From Paracoccus versutus (GTDB lineage: Bacteria > Pseudomonadota > Alphaproteobacteria > Rhodobacterales > Rhodobacteraceae), in assembly GCF_000763885.1 (NCBI RefSeq), contig NZ_JRKO01000035.1, forward strand, positions 1 to 64,000: 64,000 nt of DNA. Direction: 5' to 3'. This document shows, piece after piece, positions 45,335 to 54,624 of this stretch. The stretch's first letter is position 1. Each line of letters starts with the position of its first letter. Below the pieces are notes generated by a model that saw only the letters and a list, made by a program, of their open reading frames with translations, did not search any database and was not told the origin of the DNA. Made by a program: the position numbers and the translations under genes.

Positions 45335-46783
45335 ATGACGGCTGCCGAGCGCGCGCAGCGCCATGAGCAGCGCGAGATGGTGACGCTTGTCACCGCGCGG
45401 GTGCGCGACGCCATCCTGCGCAAGCCGCATTTCGTCGCGGCCGACACCGACCTGCTGACGCTGTGCCGCGAGCTTGCGGCGCGCGGCATCACCGATGCGC
45501 TGGTGCAGGACGGCGCGCGGCTGGGCATCTTCACCACCACGAACCTGGTGCAGGCGATCCTGCGCGAGACGCCGGCGGCGGCGCTGAAGGTTCGCGACTT
45601 CACCAGCTTCACCCCGTTTTCGGTCTCGATCGACGACGATCTCTTCGACGCGATGATGATGATGCTGCGCCACCGCATCCACCGCGTCCTGGTGCGCGAG
45701 GCGGACGAGGTGGTGGGCATCCTCAGCCAGCTGGACCTGATGGGTTTCCTGGCCAACCAGTCGCATCTGGTCTCGGCCGAGATCGCGCGGGCGACCAGCC
45801 CGGCCGAACTGGCCCGGCCCGCCGCCCAGGTCGAGGCGCTGATCCGCGTGCTGAACGAGGACGGCGTGCGCATCGAGGTCATCGCCGGGCTGGTCGGCGG
45901 GCTGAACCGGCAGATCTTTCGCCGGCTGTGGCAGATGCTGGCGCCGCAGGCGCTGCGCGAGAACAGCTGCCTGATCGTCATGGGCAGCGAGGGGCGGTCC
46001 GAGCAGATCATCCGCACCGACCAGGACAACGCCCTGATCCTGCGCGACGATTTCAGCTTCGACGGGCTTGACCGGGTCACGCAGGCCTTCACCGAGGCGC
46101 TGATCTCCTTCGGCTATCCGCCCTGTCCCGGCGGCATCATGCTGAGCCGGCCGCTGTGGTGCCAAAGCGTGCAGGCCTTTGGCGATACCATCCGCGACTG
46201 GGTCCATGGCGGCGACCCCGAGGGACCGATGAACCTGGCGATCTTCCTGGATGCCGAGGCGGTGGCGGGGGACGAAGGGCTGCTGGCCGCGGTGCAGGAC
46301 CGGCTGCGGCGCATCCTGACCGGCAGCGACAGCTTCCACGCCCGCTTCGCCGCCGCGATCCGGCAGTTCGACAGCGGGGCCGAGGGCGGCTGGTGGCGCC
46401 GCCTGCCGGGGATGCGCGGGCCCGAGGCGGCCGAGATCGACCTCAAGAAGCTGGGCATCTTCCCGGTCGTGCATGGCACCCGCGCGCTGGCGCTGGAATA
46501 TGGCGTCGCCGCCACCGGCACCCGCGCCCGCTTGCAGGCGCTGGCCGGGGCGGGGCGCATCGACGCCGGGCTGGCCCGCGACCTGGCCGACGCGCTGCAT
46601 TGCATGATGGCGCTGAAGCTGGACGGCAACCTGGCGCAGATCGCCCGCGGCCAGCCGCCCGACAACAGCATCCGCCCCGCCGACCTGGGCCGGCTGGACC
46701 GCCAGGCCCTGCGCGATTCGCTGAACATCGTGCGCGATTTCAAGCAATGGCTGGGCCAGCATTACCGGCTGGACCTGCTATGA
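45335..46783 (+). CDS. CBS-domain protein with DUF294 nucleotidyltransferase-like domain
   Basis: A 482-residue cytoplasmic protein. A CBS pair lies at about 30-145 (ITDALVQDGARLGIFTTTNL and HRIHRVLVREADEVVGILSQLD). The DUF294 domain follows with MGSEGRSEQIIRTDQDNALI (216-235), whose G-S, R and D229/D231 match the GlnD-type nucleotidyltransferase core. A C-terminal DUF294-associated helical domain completes it. It may sense adenine nucleotides and modify or bind partners. It starts the symporter-kinase module and overlaps the next gene by four bases. GGGGA precedes ATG 45335; ATG 45326 is the alternative. Confidence 0.85.
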   Translation: MTAAERAQRHEQREMVTLVTARVRDAILRKPHFVAADTDLLTLCRELAARGITDALVQDGARLGIFTTTNLVQAILRETPAAALKVRDFTSFTPFSVSIDDDLFDAMMMMLRHRIHRVLVREADEVVGILSQLDLMGFLANQSHLVSAEIARATSPAELARPAAQVEALIRVLNEDGVRIEVIAGLVGGLNRQIFRRLWQMLAPQALRENSCLIVMGSEGRSEQIIRTDQDNALILRDDFSFDGLDRVTQAFTEALISFGYPPCPGGIMLSRPLWCQSVQAFGDTIRDWVHGGDPEGPMNLAIFLDAEAVAGDEGLLAAVQDRLRRILTGSDSFHARFAAAIRQFDSGAEGGWWRRLPGMRGPEAAEIDLKKLGIFPVVHGTRALALEYGVAATGTRARLQALAGAGRIDAGLARDLADALHCMMALKLDGNLAQIARGQPPDNSIRPADLGRLDRQALRDSLNIVRDFKQWLGQHYRLDLL

Positions 46784-47025
46784 GGCGGCGCGACGGTCCC
46801 CGCCCCGAGGTGCTGCTGGCGCTGTGCGGCGCCGGCTTCCTGCTGCTGAACTTTCCGCTGCTGCTGATCTGGGACCAGCCGCTGACGGTGCTTGGCCTGC
46901 CGCTTCTGCCGGTGGCGCTGTTCGTGATCTGGGCCGGGCTGATCGCCGCCCTGGCCTGGGTCAGCGCGCCGCGCGCCGGGCGGGGCGCCAAGGAGCCGCC
47001 GGACGCCGGGGAGAGGAACGGATGA
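46780..47025 (+). CDS. Small two-span membrane protein
   Basis: An 81-residue protein with two hydrophobic spans (about 11-31 and 38-62), Arg-rich N-terminus and charged C-terminus, so both ends are probably cytoplasmic. It overlaps the upstream stop and the downstream start by four bases each, so its synthesis is coupled to the symporter-kinase. I do not recognise the family. Some solute symporters need a small membrane partner, which is a possible role. Confidence 0.8.
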   Translation: MRRRDGPRPEVLLALCGAGFLLLNFPLLLIWDQPLTVLGLPLLPVALFVIWAGLIAALAWVSAPRAGRGAKEPPDAGERNG

Positions 47026-49721
47026 TCCAGCCCGCCCTGGTCCTTGCGGTTTCCTTTGGCTACCTGCTGTTGCTGGTGGCGGTGGCGGCGCATGGCGATC
47101 GCCGCGCCGGCCAGGGGCGTTCGCTGATCGACAACAGCCTGGTCTATGCGCTGTCCTGGGGGGTCTATTGCTCGGCCTGGACCTATTTCGGCAGCGTCGG
47201 CCGCGCCGCCTCGGGCGGGGTGTGGTTCCTGCCGATCTATCTGGGCCCCATGCTGGCCATGCTGCTGGCCTGGGTGGTGCTGCGCAAGATGGTGCGCATC
47301 GCCCGCAGCTACCGCATCACCTCGATCGCGGATTTCATCGCCAGCCGCTATGGCAAGAGCCCGCTGCTGGCGGCGCTGGTGACGCTGATCACCGTGGTCG
47401 GCATCCTGCCCTATATCGCCTTGCAGTTGAAGGCGGTCTCGGCCGGCTACGAGGCGCTGACCGGCGGTCCCGGCCCGGCCGATGCGGCCTGGTGGCGCGA
47501 CGGCACGCTCTACATGGCGCTGTCCCTGGCCGGCTTCGCCGTGGTCTTCGGCACCCGCCACCTGGACCTGTCCGAGCGGCACGAGGGCATGGTCGCCGCC
47601 ATCGCCTTCGAATCCGCGGTCAAGCTTGCGGCCTTCCTGGCGGTGGGCGTCTTCGTCACCTACGGGCTTTTCGGCGGCATGGGCGACATCTGGGCGCGGG
47701 CGCAGGCCCAGCCCGACATCGCCGCGCTGTTGCAGCTGGGCGGCCAGGGGTTCCAGGGCTTCCAAGGCGCGCAATGGTTCACGCTGACGCTGCTGTCGAT
47801 GCTGTCGGTGCTGCTGCTGCCGCGCCAGTTCCAGATGATGGTGGTGGAATGCGTGAACGAACGCCATATCCTGCCCGCCTCGTGGCAGTTCCCGGCCTAT
47901 CTGCTGCTGATCAACATCTTCGTGCTGCCCATCGCCATCGGCGGGATGCTGATCTTTGGCGACGGCGGGGCGGGGGCGGAAAGCTATGTGCTGACGCTGC
48001 CCCTGTCGCAGGGCGCGGAATGGCTGGCGCTGCTGGCCTATCTGGGCGGGCTTTCGGCGGCGACCGGCATGATCATCGTCGAGACGGTCGCCGTCTCGAC
48101 CATGGTCTGCAACGACCTGGTGATGCCCGCGCTGCTGAGCCGCGGCCGCTTTGCCCGCACCGGCGGCGACCTGACGCAGCTTTTGCTGAACATCCGCCGG
48201 GCCGCGATCCTGCTGGTGCTGCTGCTGGGCTATCTGTATTTCCGCGTCGCGGGCGAGGCTTATGCGCTGGTCTCGATCGGGCTGATCAGCTTTGCCGCGG
48301 TGGCGCAATTCGCCCCGGCGCTTCTGGGCGGCATGTATTGGCGCGGCGCGACGCGGGGGGGCGCGCTTGGCGGGCTGATCGGCGGCTCGCTGGTCTGGGC
48401 CTATACGCTCATGCTGCCGTCGCTGGCGCGCTCGGGCTGGATTCCGGGCGGGTTCCTGGACGGCCCCTTCGGCCTGGCCTTCCTGGCGCCGCAGCGGCTG
48501 TTCGGGCTGACGGGCTTTGACGAGCTGACGCATTCGCTGTTCTGGAGCCTCTTGGTCAACGTCTCGCTTTACGTCGGCCTGTCGCTTGCCGGCCGCGCCT
48601 CGGCGCGCGAGGCCAGCCAGGCGCTGCTTTTCGTCGAGGTGTTCCAGCGCGGCGAGGCGCAGCCGGTCTTCTGGCGCGGCCGGGCGCGGCCCGAGGATCT
48701 GCGCCGGCTGGCCGGCCGCTTCCTGGGCGCCGCGCGGGCCGAGGCGCTGTTTCGCGACCACGCGCGCGAGACCGGCACCGCGCTGGACAGCCTGACCGCC
48801 GATGCCCGACTGGTGGACCGGGTCGAGCGCCAGATCGCCGGCGCCATCGGCACCGCCTCGGCCCGCGTCATGGTCGAATCGGTGGCGCAAGAGGAACCGC
48901 TGAGCCTGGGCGACGTGCTGGAGATCATCGACGAGGCGTCGCAGGTGCGCACCTATGCCCGCGAGCTTGAGGAGGCGACGGTCGAGCTGCGCGCCGCCAA
49001 TGAAAAGCTGAAGAGCCTGGACCAGCTCAAGGACGACTTCATGTCCTCGGTCACGCATGAATTGCGCACGCCCCTGACCTCGATCCGGGCGCTGACCGAG
49101 CTGATGCTGGACACGCCCGACATCCAGCCGGCCGAGCGCGAGGAGTTCCTGGCCATCATCCTGTCGGAAAGCGAAAGGCTGAGCCGGCTGGTCAACCAGG
49201 TGCTGGACCTGGCCAAGATCGAATCCGGCATGGCCGAATGGCACAATACCGACGTGGACATGAAGGCGCTGATCGTCGCCGCGCTGCGCTCCACCGCCGA
49301 GCTGTTCCGCGAACGCGGGGCCGAGGTGGTGCTGGACCTGCCCGAGCAGGTGCCGATGGTGCTGGCCGATCCCGACCGGCTGACGCAGGTGCTGGTCAAC
49401 CTTTTGTCGAATGCCGCGAAATTCGTCCCCGAGCACCGCGGCCGGGTCGAGGTCGCCCTGCGCCAGCAGGGGGATGAACTGGTGGTCACGGTGCGCGACA
49501 ACGGCCCCGGCGTCGCGCCCGAGGACCAGGCCGCCGTCTTCGACAAGTTCCGCCAGGGCGGCGAGGCCGGCAACCGCCCGCCGGGCACCGGGCTCGGGCT
49601 TCCGATCAGCCGGCAGATCGTGGTTAATCTGGGCGGCAGGATGTGGCTGGACAGCCAGCCGGGGCAGGGGGCGTGCTTTGCCTTCAGCCTGCCGCTTTCG
49701 CAGCAAGGGAGGGTCCGATGA
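47022..49721 (+). CDS. Sodium:solute symporter-histidine kinase fusion (CrbS-like)
   Basis: An 899-residue membrane sensor. Residues about 1-545 form an SSS/SLC5-like domain with 13 spans (SLVYALSWGVYCSAWTYFGS, YRITSIADFIASRYGKS, TGMIIVETVAVSTMVCNDLV). A linker/STAC-like region follows, then a HisKA domain with phosphoacceptor H679 (VTHELRTPLTSI) and an intact HATPase (VLVNLLSNAAKFV, VRDNGPGVAPEDQ, GTGLGLPISRQI). This is the CrbS architecture, which in Vibrio and Pseudomonas controls acetate use through acs. The ligand here is unknown. It overlaps the receiver gene by four bases. Confidence 0.88.
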   Translation: MIQPALVLAVSFGYLLLLVAVAAHGDRRAGQGRSLIDNSLVYALSWGVYCSAWTYFGSVGRAASGGVWFLPIYLGPMLAMLLAWVVLRKMVRIARSYRITSIADFIASRYGKSPLLAALVTLITVVGILPYIALQLKAVSAGYEALTGGPGPADAAWWRDGTLYMALSLAGFAVVFGTRHLDLSERHEGMVAAIAFESAVKLAAFLAVGVFVTYGLFGGMGDIWARAQAQPDIAALLQLGGQGFQGFQGAQWFTLTLLSMLSVLLLPRQFQMMVVECVNERHILPASWQFPAYLLLINIFVLPIAIGGMLIFGDGGAGAESYVLTLPLSQGAEWLALLAYLGGLSAATGMIIVETVAVSTMVCNDLVMPALLSRGRFARTGGDLTQLLLNIRRAAILLVLLLGYLYFRVAGEAYALVSIGLISFAAVAQFAPALLGGMYWRGATRGGALGGLIGGSLVWAYTLMLPSLARSGWIPGGFLDGPFGLAFLAPQRLFGLTGFDELTHSLFWSLLVNVSLYVGLSLAGRASAREASQALLFVEVFQRGEAQPVFWRGRARPEDLRRLAGRFLGAARAEALFRDHARETGTALDSLTADARLVDRVERQIAGAIGTASARVMVESVAQEEPLSLGDVLEIIDEASQVRTYARELEEATVELRAANEKLKSLDQLKDDFMSSVTHELRTPLTSIRALTELMLDTPDIQPAEREEFLAIILSESERLSRLVNQVLDLAKIESGMAEWHNTDVDMKALIVAALRSTAELFRERGAEVVLDLPEQVPMVLADPDRLTQVLVNLLSNAAKFVPEHRGRVEVALRQQGDELVVTVRDNGPGVAPEDQAAVFDKFRQGGEAGNRPPGTGLGLPISRQIVVNLGGRMWLDSQPGQGACFAFSLPLSQQGRVR

Positions 49722-50083
49722 CGGATAGGGTGCTGATCGCGGATGACGAGCCGAATATCGTCGTGTCGCTGTCCTTCATGCTGAAACGCGAAGGCTACGA
49801 GGTGCTGGTCGCCCCCGACGGCACGCAGGCGCTGGCGATGATCCGGGGCGAGCGGCCGCGGCTGGTGCTGCTGGACGCGGCCATGCCGGGGCTGAGCGGC
49901 TTCGAGGTCTGCGAGGCGGTGCGCGCCGATCCCGACCTGTCGGGCATCCGCATCCTGATGCTGACCGCCAAGGGCCGCGACACCGACATCGCCCGCGGCA
50001 TGGGGGCGGGGGCGGACGCCTATGTGACGAAACCCTTCTCGACCCGCGAGCTGATCGTCCGCATCCGCGAGATGCTGGCATGA
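49718..50083 (+). CDS. Receiver-only response regulator
   Basis: A 121-residue single REC domain: acidic pocket D9-D10, phosphoacceptor D53 (LVLLDAAMPGLSG), T83 and K105 (YVTKPFS). There is no output domain, unlike CrbR, which ends in a LuxR-type helix-turn-helix. It is placed between the kinase and the exonuclease fusion with ATGA overlaps on both sides. It may act by protein contact, for example with the downstream fusion, or as a phosphate shuttle. Confidence 0.88.
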   Translation: MTDRVLIADDEPNIVVSLSFMLKREGYEVLVAPDGTQALAMIRGERPRLVLLDAAMPGLSGFEVCEAVRADPDLSGIRILMLTAKGRDTDIARGMGAGADAYVTKPFSTRELIVRIREMLA

Positions 50084-52191
50084 AGCCCGTGCCGCGCCGC
50101 CTTCTGCTTGCCGTCGCGCCGGGGCTGGCGCTGGCGCTTTGGGCGCTGCTGGGCGCGGGGCTGTTCCATGCCTCGCTGCCCCTGGGGCTGCGCGGCGGGC
50201 TGGCCGCCGCCCTGGGCCCGGCGCTGCAGGCCAGCGGCGCGATCCTGTTCGGCTGGTGGCTGGCCGGCGCGGCGCTGGCGGGCTGGGCGGCGGCGCGGCT
50301 TCATGCCCGCCATGTCGAGGCGCCGGCGCGGCTGGCCGATGCGGCGCGGCTCTTGGCCGACAATGCCGATGCGCCGCGGCTGGAGGCGGCCGGCGCCCCC
50401 GCCCTGGCCGCGCTGGCCGATGCGGTGAACCGGCTGGCCGACCAGCGCCAGACCCTGCGGACCGACATGGCCCGGCTGGTGGCCGAGGCGCAGCAGAAGG
50501 TGGCGCAGGAACGCGACCAGCTGGGCGCGCTGATGGCCGAGCTGCGCCAAAGCGTCGTGGTCTGCAACCTCGACGGCCGCATCCTGCTGTACAACGACCA
50601 TGCGCGCGGGCTGTTCCACCGCGTCTCGGGCGGGCAGCTTGCCGGCGGGGCCGAGGCGATCGGGCTGGGCCGCTCGATCCATGCCGTCATCGACCGCGCC
50701 CTGATCGACCATGCGCGCGAGACGGTGGACCGCCATATCGCGCGCGGCGAGGCGGCGGTTTCGGCGCAATTCGTCACCACCACGCCCACAGGCAGCCTTT
50801 TGCATGTCGTGCTGGCGCCGGTGCGGCCGCAGGCGGGGGCGATCAGCGGCTATGTGCTGCTGCTTGACGACATCACCCAGGATTATGCCGCCCAGTCCCG
50901 CCGCGACCGCCGCCTGACCGAGCTGACCGAGGCCAGCCGCGCCTCGCTGGCCAATATGCAGGCGGCGCTGGACATGCTGGACTATCCCGACCTGGAACCG
51001 GCCGAGCGCGACGGCTTCCACGCCATCGTCCGCGACGAGGTGGCGGCCATGGGCCAGCGGCTGGCGGCGATGACCGCCGATGCCTCGCAAGAGATCCTGA
51101 CCCGCTGGCCCCTGCAGGAGATGCTGGGCGACGACCTTCTGGCAGCGGCGGCGCAGCATGTGCTGGCGCAGACCGGCCGGGTGGCCAAGGTGGAAAGCGC
51201 CGACGGCGGCCTGTGGCTGCGGCTGGACAGTTTCTCGCTGATCCAGGCGCTTGGCGCGCTGGCGGGGCAGCTGGCCGGGCCGCAGGGCATGCCGCCGCTG
51301 ACCCTGCGGCTGGCGCCCGCCGCCACGCCGGGCTGGGCGCATCTGGACCTGGTCTGGCCGCTCGATGCGGCCTCGGGCGCGCATGGCATCGCCGACGCCA
51401 ACGCCCGCGACATCGCCGAGCGGCATGGCGGCGAATTGTGGCTGGAGCAGGACCGCCCGGCGGGCCTGTCGTTTTTCCGCTTCCTGCTGCCCACCGCCTC
51501 GGCCGGGCCCGAGGCCGAGGCGCTGGAGCCGCGCCCGGAGTTCTATGATTTCGACCTGTTCGCGGCCAGCGATTCCAGCCGCTCGCTGGACGACCAGCCG
51601 CTGGAGCGGCTGAGCTATACCGTCTTCGACACCGAGACGACCGGCCTGAACCCGGCGCAGGGCGACGAGATCATCCAGATCGGCGCGCTGCGCATCCTGA
51701 ACGGCAAGATGCTGCGCGGCGAGCGTTTCGACCAGCTGGTCGATCCGGGGCGCGAGATCCCGCCCGAATCCATCCCCTACCACGGCATCCGCCCCGAGAT
51801 GGTGCAGGGCCAGCCCCGCATCGCCGCGGTGCTGCCGGCATTCCACAGCTATGCCTCGGACACGGTGCTGGTCGGCCATAACGTCGCCTTCGACATGCGC
51901 TTTTTGCAGATGAAAGAGGCGGCGACCGGGCTGCGCTTCGACCAGCCGGTGCTGGACACGCTGCTGCTGGCCAGCATCGCCCAGCCGCACGAGCCCTCGC
52001 ATTCGCTAGAGGCCATCGCGGCGCGGCTGGGGGTCGAGATCACCCAGCGCCACAACGCGCTGAGCGATGCGCTGGTGACGGCCGAGGTGTTCCTGCGCCT
52101 GCTGCCGCTGCTGAAGGCGCGGGGCATCGTCACCCTGGGTCAGGCGCGCGAGGCGGCCGAGCATTCCTATTACGCCCGGCTGCGGTATTAG
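50080..52191 (+). CDS. Membrane PAS/pseudo-histidine-kinase fused to a DEDDh exonuclease
   Basis: A 703-residue fusion. Two spans lie at about 9-31 and 46-70, then a coiled helix (105-155), a PAS domain (about 155-275, SVVVCNLDGRILLYNDHARG) and a DHp-like helix (278-335) with no histidine at the phosphoacceptor place. A degenerate HATPase region (345-487) retains only the outline of the N and G boxes. The DnaQ-type 3'-5' exonuclease (about 510-690) has all catalytic residues: D517/E519 (FDTETTG), D605 (VAFDMRF), H658/D663 (HNALSD). Coupled to the REC gene; its TAG stop lies in the MITE copy 2 target site. Confidence 0.85.
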   Translation: MKPVPRRLLLAVAPGLALALWALLGAGLFHASLPLGLRGGLAAALGPALQASGAILFGWWLAGAALAGWAAARLHARHVEAPARLADAARLLADNADAPRLEAAGAPALAALADAVNRLADQRQTLRTDMARLVAEAQQKVAQERDQLGALMAELRQSVVVCNLDGRILLYNDHARGLFHRVSGGQLAGGAEAIGLGRSIHAVIDRALIDHARETVDRHIARGEAAVSAQFVTTTPTGSLLHVVLAPVRPQAGAISGYVLLLDDITQDYAAQSRRDRRLTELTEASRASLANMQAALDMLDYPDLEPAERDGFHAIVRDEVAAMGQRLAAMTADASQEILTRWPLQEMLGDDLLAAAAQHVLAQTGRVAKVESADGGLWLRLDSFSLIQALGALAGQLAGPQGMPPLTLRLAPAATPGWAHLDLVWPLDAASGAHGIADANARDIAERHGGELWLEQDRPAGLSFFRFLLPTASAGPEAEALEPRPEFYDFDLFAASDSSRSLDDQPLERLSYTVFDTETTGLNPAQGDEIIQIGALRILNGKMLRGERFDQLVDPGREIPPESIPYHGIRPEMVQGQPRIAAVLPAFHSYASDTVLVGHNVAFDMRFLQMKEAATGLRFDQPVLDTLLLASIAQPHEPSHSLEAIAARLGVEITQRHNALSDALVTAEVFLRLLPLLKARGIVTLGQAREAAEHSYYARLRY

Positions 52192-52349
52192 CGGGCTGCT
52201 GAAAAAGTCCTTGCGACAGGACAGCGCGGGCGGGGAACCGGGAAATCCGCCTCAACTTTGCCGAAAACACCCCATTTCGGGCCGATATCAGCTGGCTCCA
52301 GAACGATTTCCGCTGCGTCGCCCTCTCAAAATCCTTTTTCAGCGGCCTG
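52192..52349. mobile_element. MITE copy 2 (158 bp, non-autonomous)
   Basis: The second copy of the element at 18127-18285, same orientation, with five substitutions and one single-base deletion. Its ends are CGGGCTGCTGAAAAAG and the complement of CAGGCCGCTGAAAAAG, each one base off the copy 1 terminus. It is flanked by an exact 4-bp duplication, TTAG (52188-52191 and 52350-52353), which includes the TAG stop codon of the exonuclease fusion. It lies between two convergent genes and encodes no protein of its own. Confidence 0.88.
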
Positions 52350-52395
52350 TTAGCGGGCAGGGCCGCCACCGGCCCTGCCGATGGCGCGCGTGGGA

Positions 52396-54558
52396 TTACA
52401 GCGCGCCCAGGTTCCACAACAGCGTCTCGCCCGAACTGTCGTCCACGCCGTCATTGTCGGTCACGACCCAGGCATCGCCCTGCGCGTCGAAGGCCAGCCC
52501 CTCGACCTTGTCCACCACATAGCCGTTGGTCAGCGCGCGCAGGTCCGGGATCAGGTCGCGCGCCTCTTCCTTGGCGACGATGGGCAGATCACCGCCCAGC
52601 GGGGCCGGCTGCAAATCGGCCAGCGCCACGCGGAAGATCTTCTTCACCGCCGCCTTGTCGCCGATCAGGTTGTCGCGCTCGATGACATAGGCATGCTCGC
52701 CCTTTACCGCGATTTCCGAAAGGCCCATCCAGCCCTCGCCCTTCGGTTCCAGCGGATAGCGCACCGCGCCCCATTCCCCGGCGTCGAGGTCATAGGCCAG
52801 GAGCTTGACCTGCCCCTGCGGATCGTCGCCCCATTCCCGCTGCATCGCGACCCACAGCAGGTTGCCCACCTTGGCGATGCCTTCCGCGCCGAAGCGGGTC
52901 TGGTGCGCCAGCAGTTCGGCGGGCAGGGCGATTTCCCTGGTGATCTCGCCCGCCTCGTTCACATGCAGGATGGCATGGGGCACCAGCTTGGCCGCATCCC
53001 CCTCGTTCGCCAGCCAGAAGCCGCCCTCGCCATCCGAGGTCAGCCCCTCGATGTCGAGCTTCTGCGCCGGATCGCCGCCGCGGGTGACGATGGTCTGCCC
53101 GACGATCCGCGCCGGTTTCGCGCCGGTGTCGATCTCGTAGATCGAGGGCATGGCCGAATAGACGCTGTCCGAGGCGGCGAACAGCCGGTCCGCCCGCCCA
53201 GGGGCCGAGGCCAGCGCGCCAAGCGCGCCCCAGCCGATCAACCCGTCCGACCCGGCCGAGGTCAGCATCGGATAGGCCGGTTCCGCATCCGTGCGCTCGA
53301 AGATCATCACATGCGCCCGTGCGGCGCCATCCTCGCCCAGGTCGGCCTCGTTGGCGGTGACGAACAGGTTGCGCGCGGGAATGGCGACCGCGCCTTCGGG
53401 CGAGATGCCCGAGGGCAGGATCTGCATCAGCTTCGGTGCCGCCGGGTCGGTCAGGTCATAGACCGCCACGACCGAGGCGCGTTCGGACAGCACGAACAGA
53501 CAGGGCGTCTCGCCGAAGCGGGCGAACTCGACGCTTTCGATCTCCACCCCCTTGGATTTCGAGCGTTTTTCCGGGTAGTGGCCGATCTCGGCGATGGCAT
53601 GTTCCAGCGTGGCGCCGGATTCGTAAACCACCGTGCCGTCCTTGTTCCAGATGGTGAAGCCGCGCGAGCCGCCCTTCCAGTCCCCTTCGTTGGCGGTGAC
53701 GAAATGGTCGGCGTCGATCCATTTCACCCCGTCGGGTTCGCGCGGGATCGGGTCGGTCTTGCCGGTAAAGTCCAGCCGGCCGTCGGTCCTGGTATCGACA
53801 TTCTCCAGCGCGACCGTGCCGGCCGGGAAATGCGCGGCCAGCGTGCCGTCGGCGCCGATGACGGCGATGTGGTTGTTTTCCTGAAGCGTGACGACGATCT
53901 CGCCCGCCTCGTTGATGTCCACGAATTCGGGCTCGGGGTCTTCGGGGGCGATCTCGGCCAGGCCGGCCAGGTCGATCCGCTGCATTGCCGCGCAATCGGG
54001 CGCGCCGTCGCGGACCGGCAGCCTGACCAGGAAACCGGCGGGCATCTGCGGCAGGCCGCCGTCGCCCGCGTCCTCGTCGCGCTCGTTCTCGATCGCCACG
54101 GCCAGGAAGCTGCCGTCCGGCGCCACCGCCACCGAATCCGGCTGGCCGCCCAGGTCGCAGGAGGCGACCTCGGCCGCGCCTTGCAGGTCGATCACGGCCA
54201 GCCGCCCCGAGGGGTTGGCATGGTTTTCCGAGGTGTTCACGCCGACGAAGGCCCGCGTGCCGATGATATGGGCGGTCGTCGGCTCGCCATTCAGCGCGAC
54301 ATTGCCCAGCGGCTTCGGCGCCTTGGGGTCGCTGATGTCGATCAGCCCGACCACGCCCAGCGGGCTGTCGGTATAGATCAGCGTCATCCCGTCGGGCGAG
54401 GCCGAGATGATCTCGGCCGAGGAAGGGCGCCCCCTGTCCTCGTCCCCGGCCATGTTGGCGACGACCGGGAACGAGGCGATGCGGTTGAAGCTGTCGGAAA
54501 GCGCGGGGCCGGCAAGAAGCGCAAGCATCGAGGCGGCGGAAAGCAGGCGGGCGGTCAT
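52396..54558 (-). CDS. Secreted phytase-like (esterase-like activity of phytase) beta-propeller protein
   Basis: A 720-residue exported protein. The signal peptide spans 1-20 (cleavage near ALS). Repeated propeller strands follow (GLIDISDPKAPKPLG, VAVAPDGSFLAVAIENERDE, VTANEGDW, VYDLTDPAAPKLMQ). The second half has the phytase-like esterase domain (LDIEGLTSDGEGGFWLANEG, KVEGLAFDAQGDAWVVTDND). It is probably periplasmic or extracellular and Ca-binding, acting on phosphate esters, though some relatives have no shown activity. CAGGAG precedes ATG 54558. A PHO-box-like sequence lies upstream. Confidence 0.78.
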   Translation of the reverse strand: MTARLLSAASMLALLAGPALSDSFNRIASFPVVANMAGDEDRGRPSSAEIISASPDGMTLIYTDSPLGVVGLIDISDPKAPKPLGNVALNGEPTTAHIIGTRAFVGVNTSENHANPSGRLAVIDLQGAAEVASCDLGGQPDSVAVAPDGSFLAVAIENERDEDAGDGGLPQMPAGFLVRLPVRDGAPDCAAMQRIDLAGLAEIAPEDPEPEFVDINEAGEIVVTLQENNHIAVIGADGTLAAHFPAGTVALENVDTRTDGRLDFTGKTDPIPREPDGVKWIDADHFVTANEGDWKGGSRGFTIWNKDGTVVYESGATLEHAIAEIGHYPEKRSKSKGVEIESVEFARFGETPCLFVLSERASVVAVYDLTDPAAPKLMQILPSGISPEGAVAIPARNLFVTANEADLGEDGAARAHVMIFERTDAEPAYPMLTSAGSDGLIGWGALGALASAPGRADRLFAASDSVYSAMPSIYEIDTGAKPARIVGQTIVTRGGDPAQKLDIEGLTSDGEGGFWLANEGDAAKLVPHAILHVNEAGEITREIALPAELLAHQTRFGAEGIAKVGNLLWVAMQREWGDDPQGQVKLLAYDLDAGEWGAVRYPLEPKGEGWMGLSEIAVKGEHAYVIERDNLIGDKAAVKKIFRVALADLQPAPLGGDLPIVAKEEARDLIPDLRALTNGYVVDKVEGLAFDAQGDAWVVTDNDGVDDSSGETLLWNLGAL

Positions 54559-54624
54559 GGCAACTCCTGAGATGCGGATCGCGCGGACGCTAGGACCGGC
54601 ATGCAACGGTCCGGTTACGGATGG

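Noticed and set aside
43697..46762. A 1021-codon minus-strand frame antisense to the MFS and CBS/NTase genes
   Set aside because: No recognisable motif, typical Gln/Arg/Gly shadow composition, and both opposite genes have full family signatures.
46740..49706. A 988-codon minus-strand frame opposite the symporter-kinase
   Set aside because: Shadow frame; the plus strand encodes an intact symporter-histidine kinase.
52381..54570. A 729-codon plus-strand frame opposite the phytase-like gene
   Set aside because: No domain text, while the minus strand has a signal peptide and propeller repeats.
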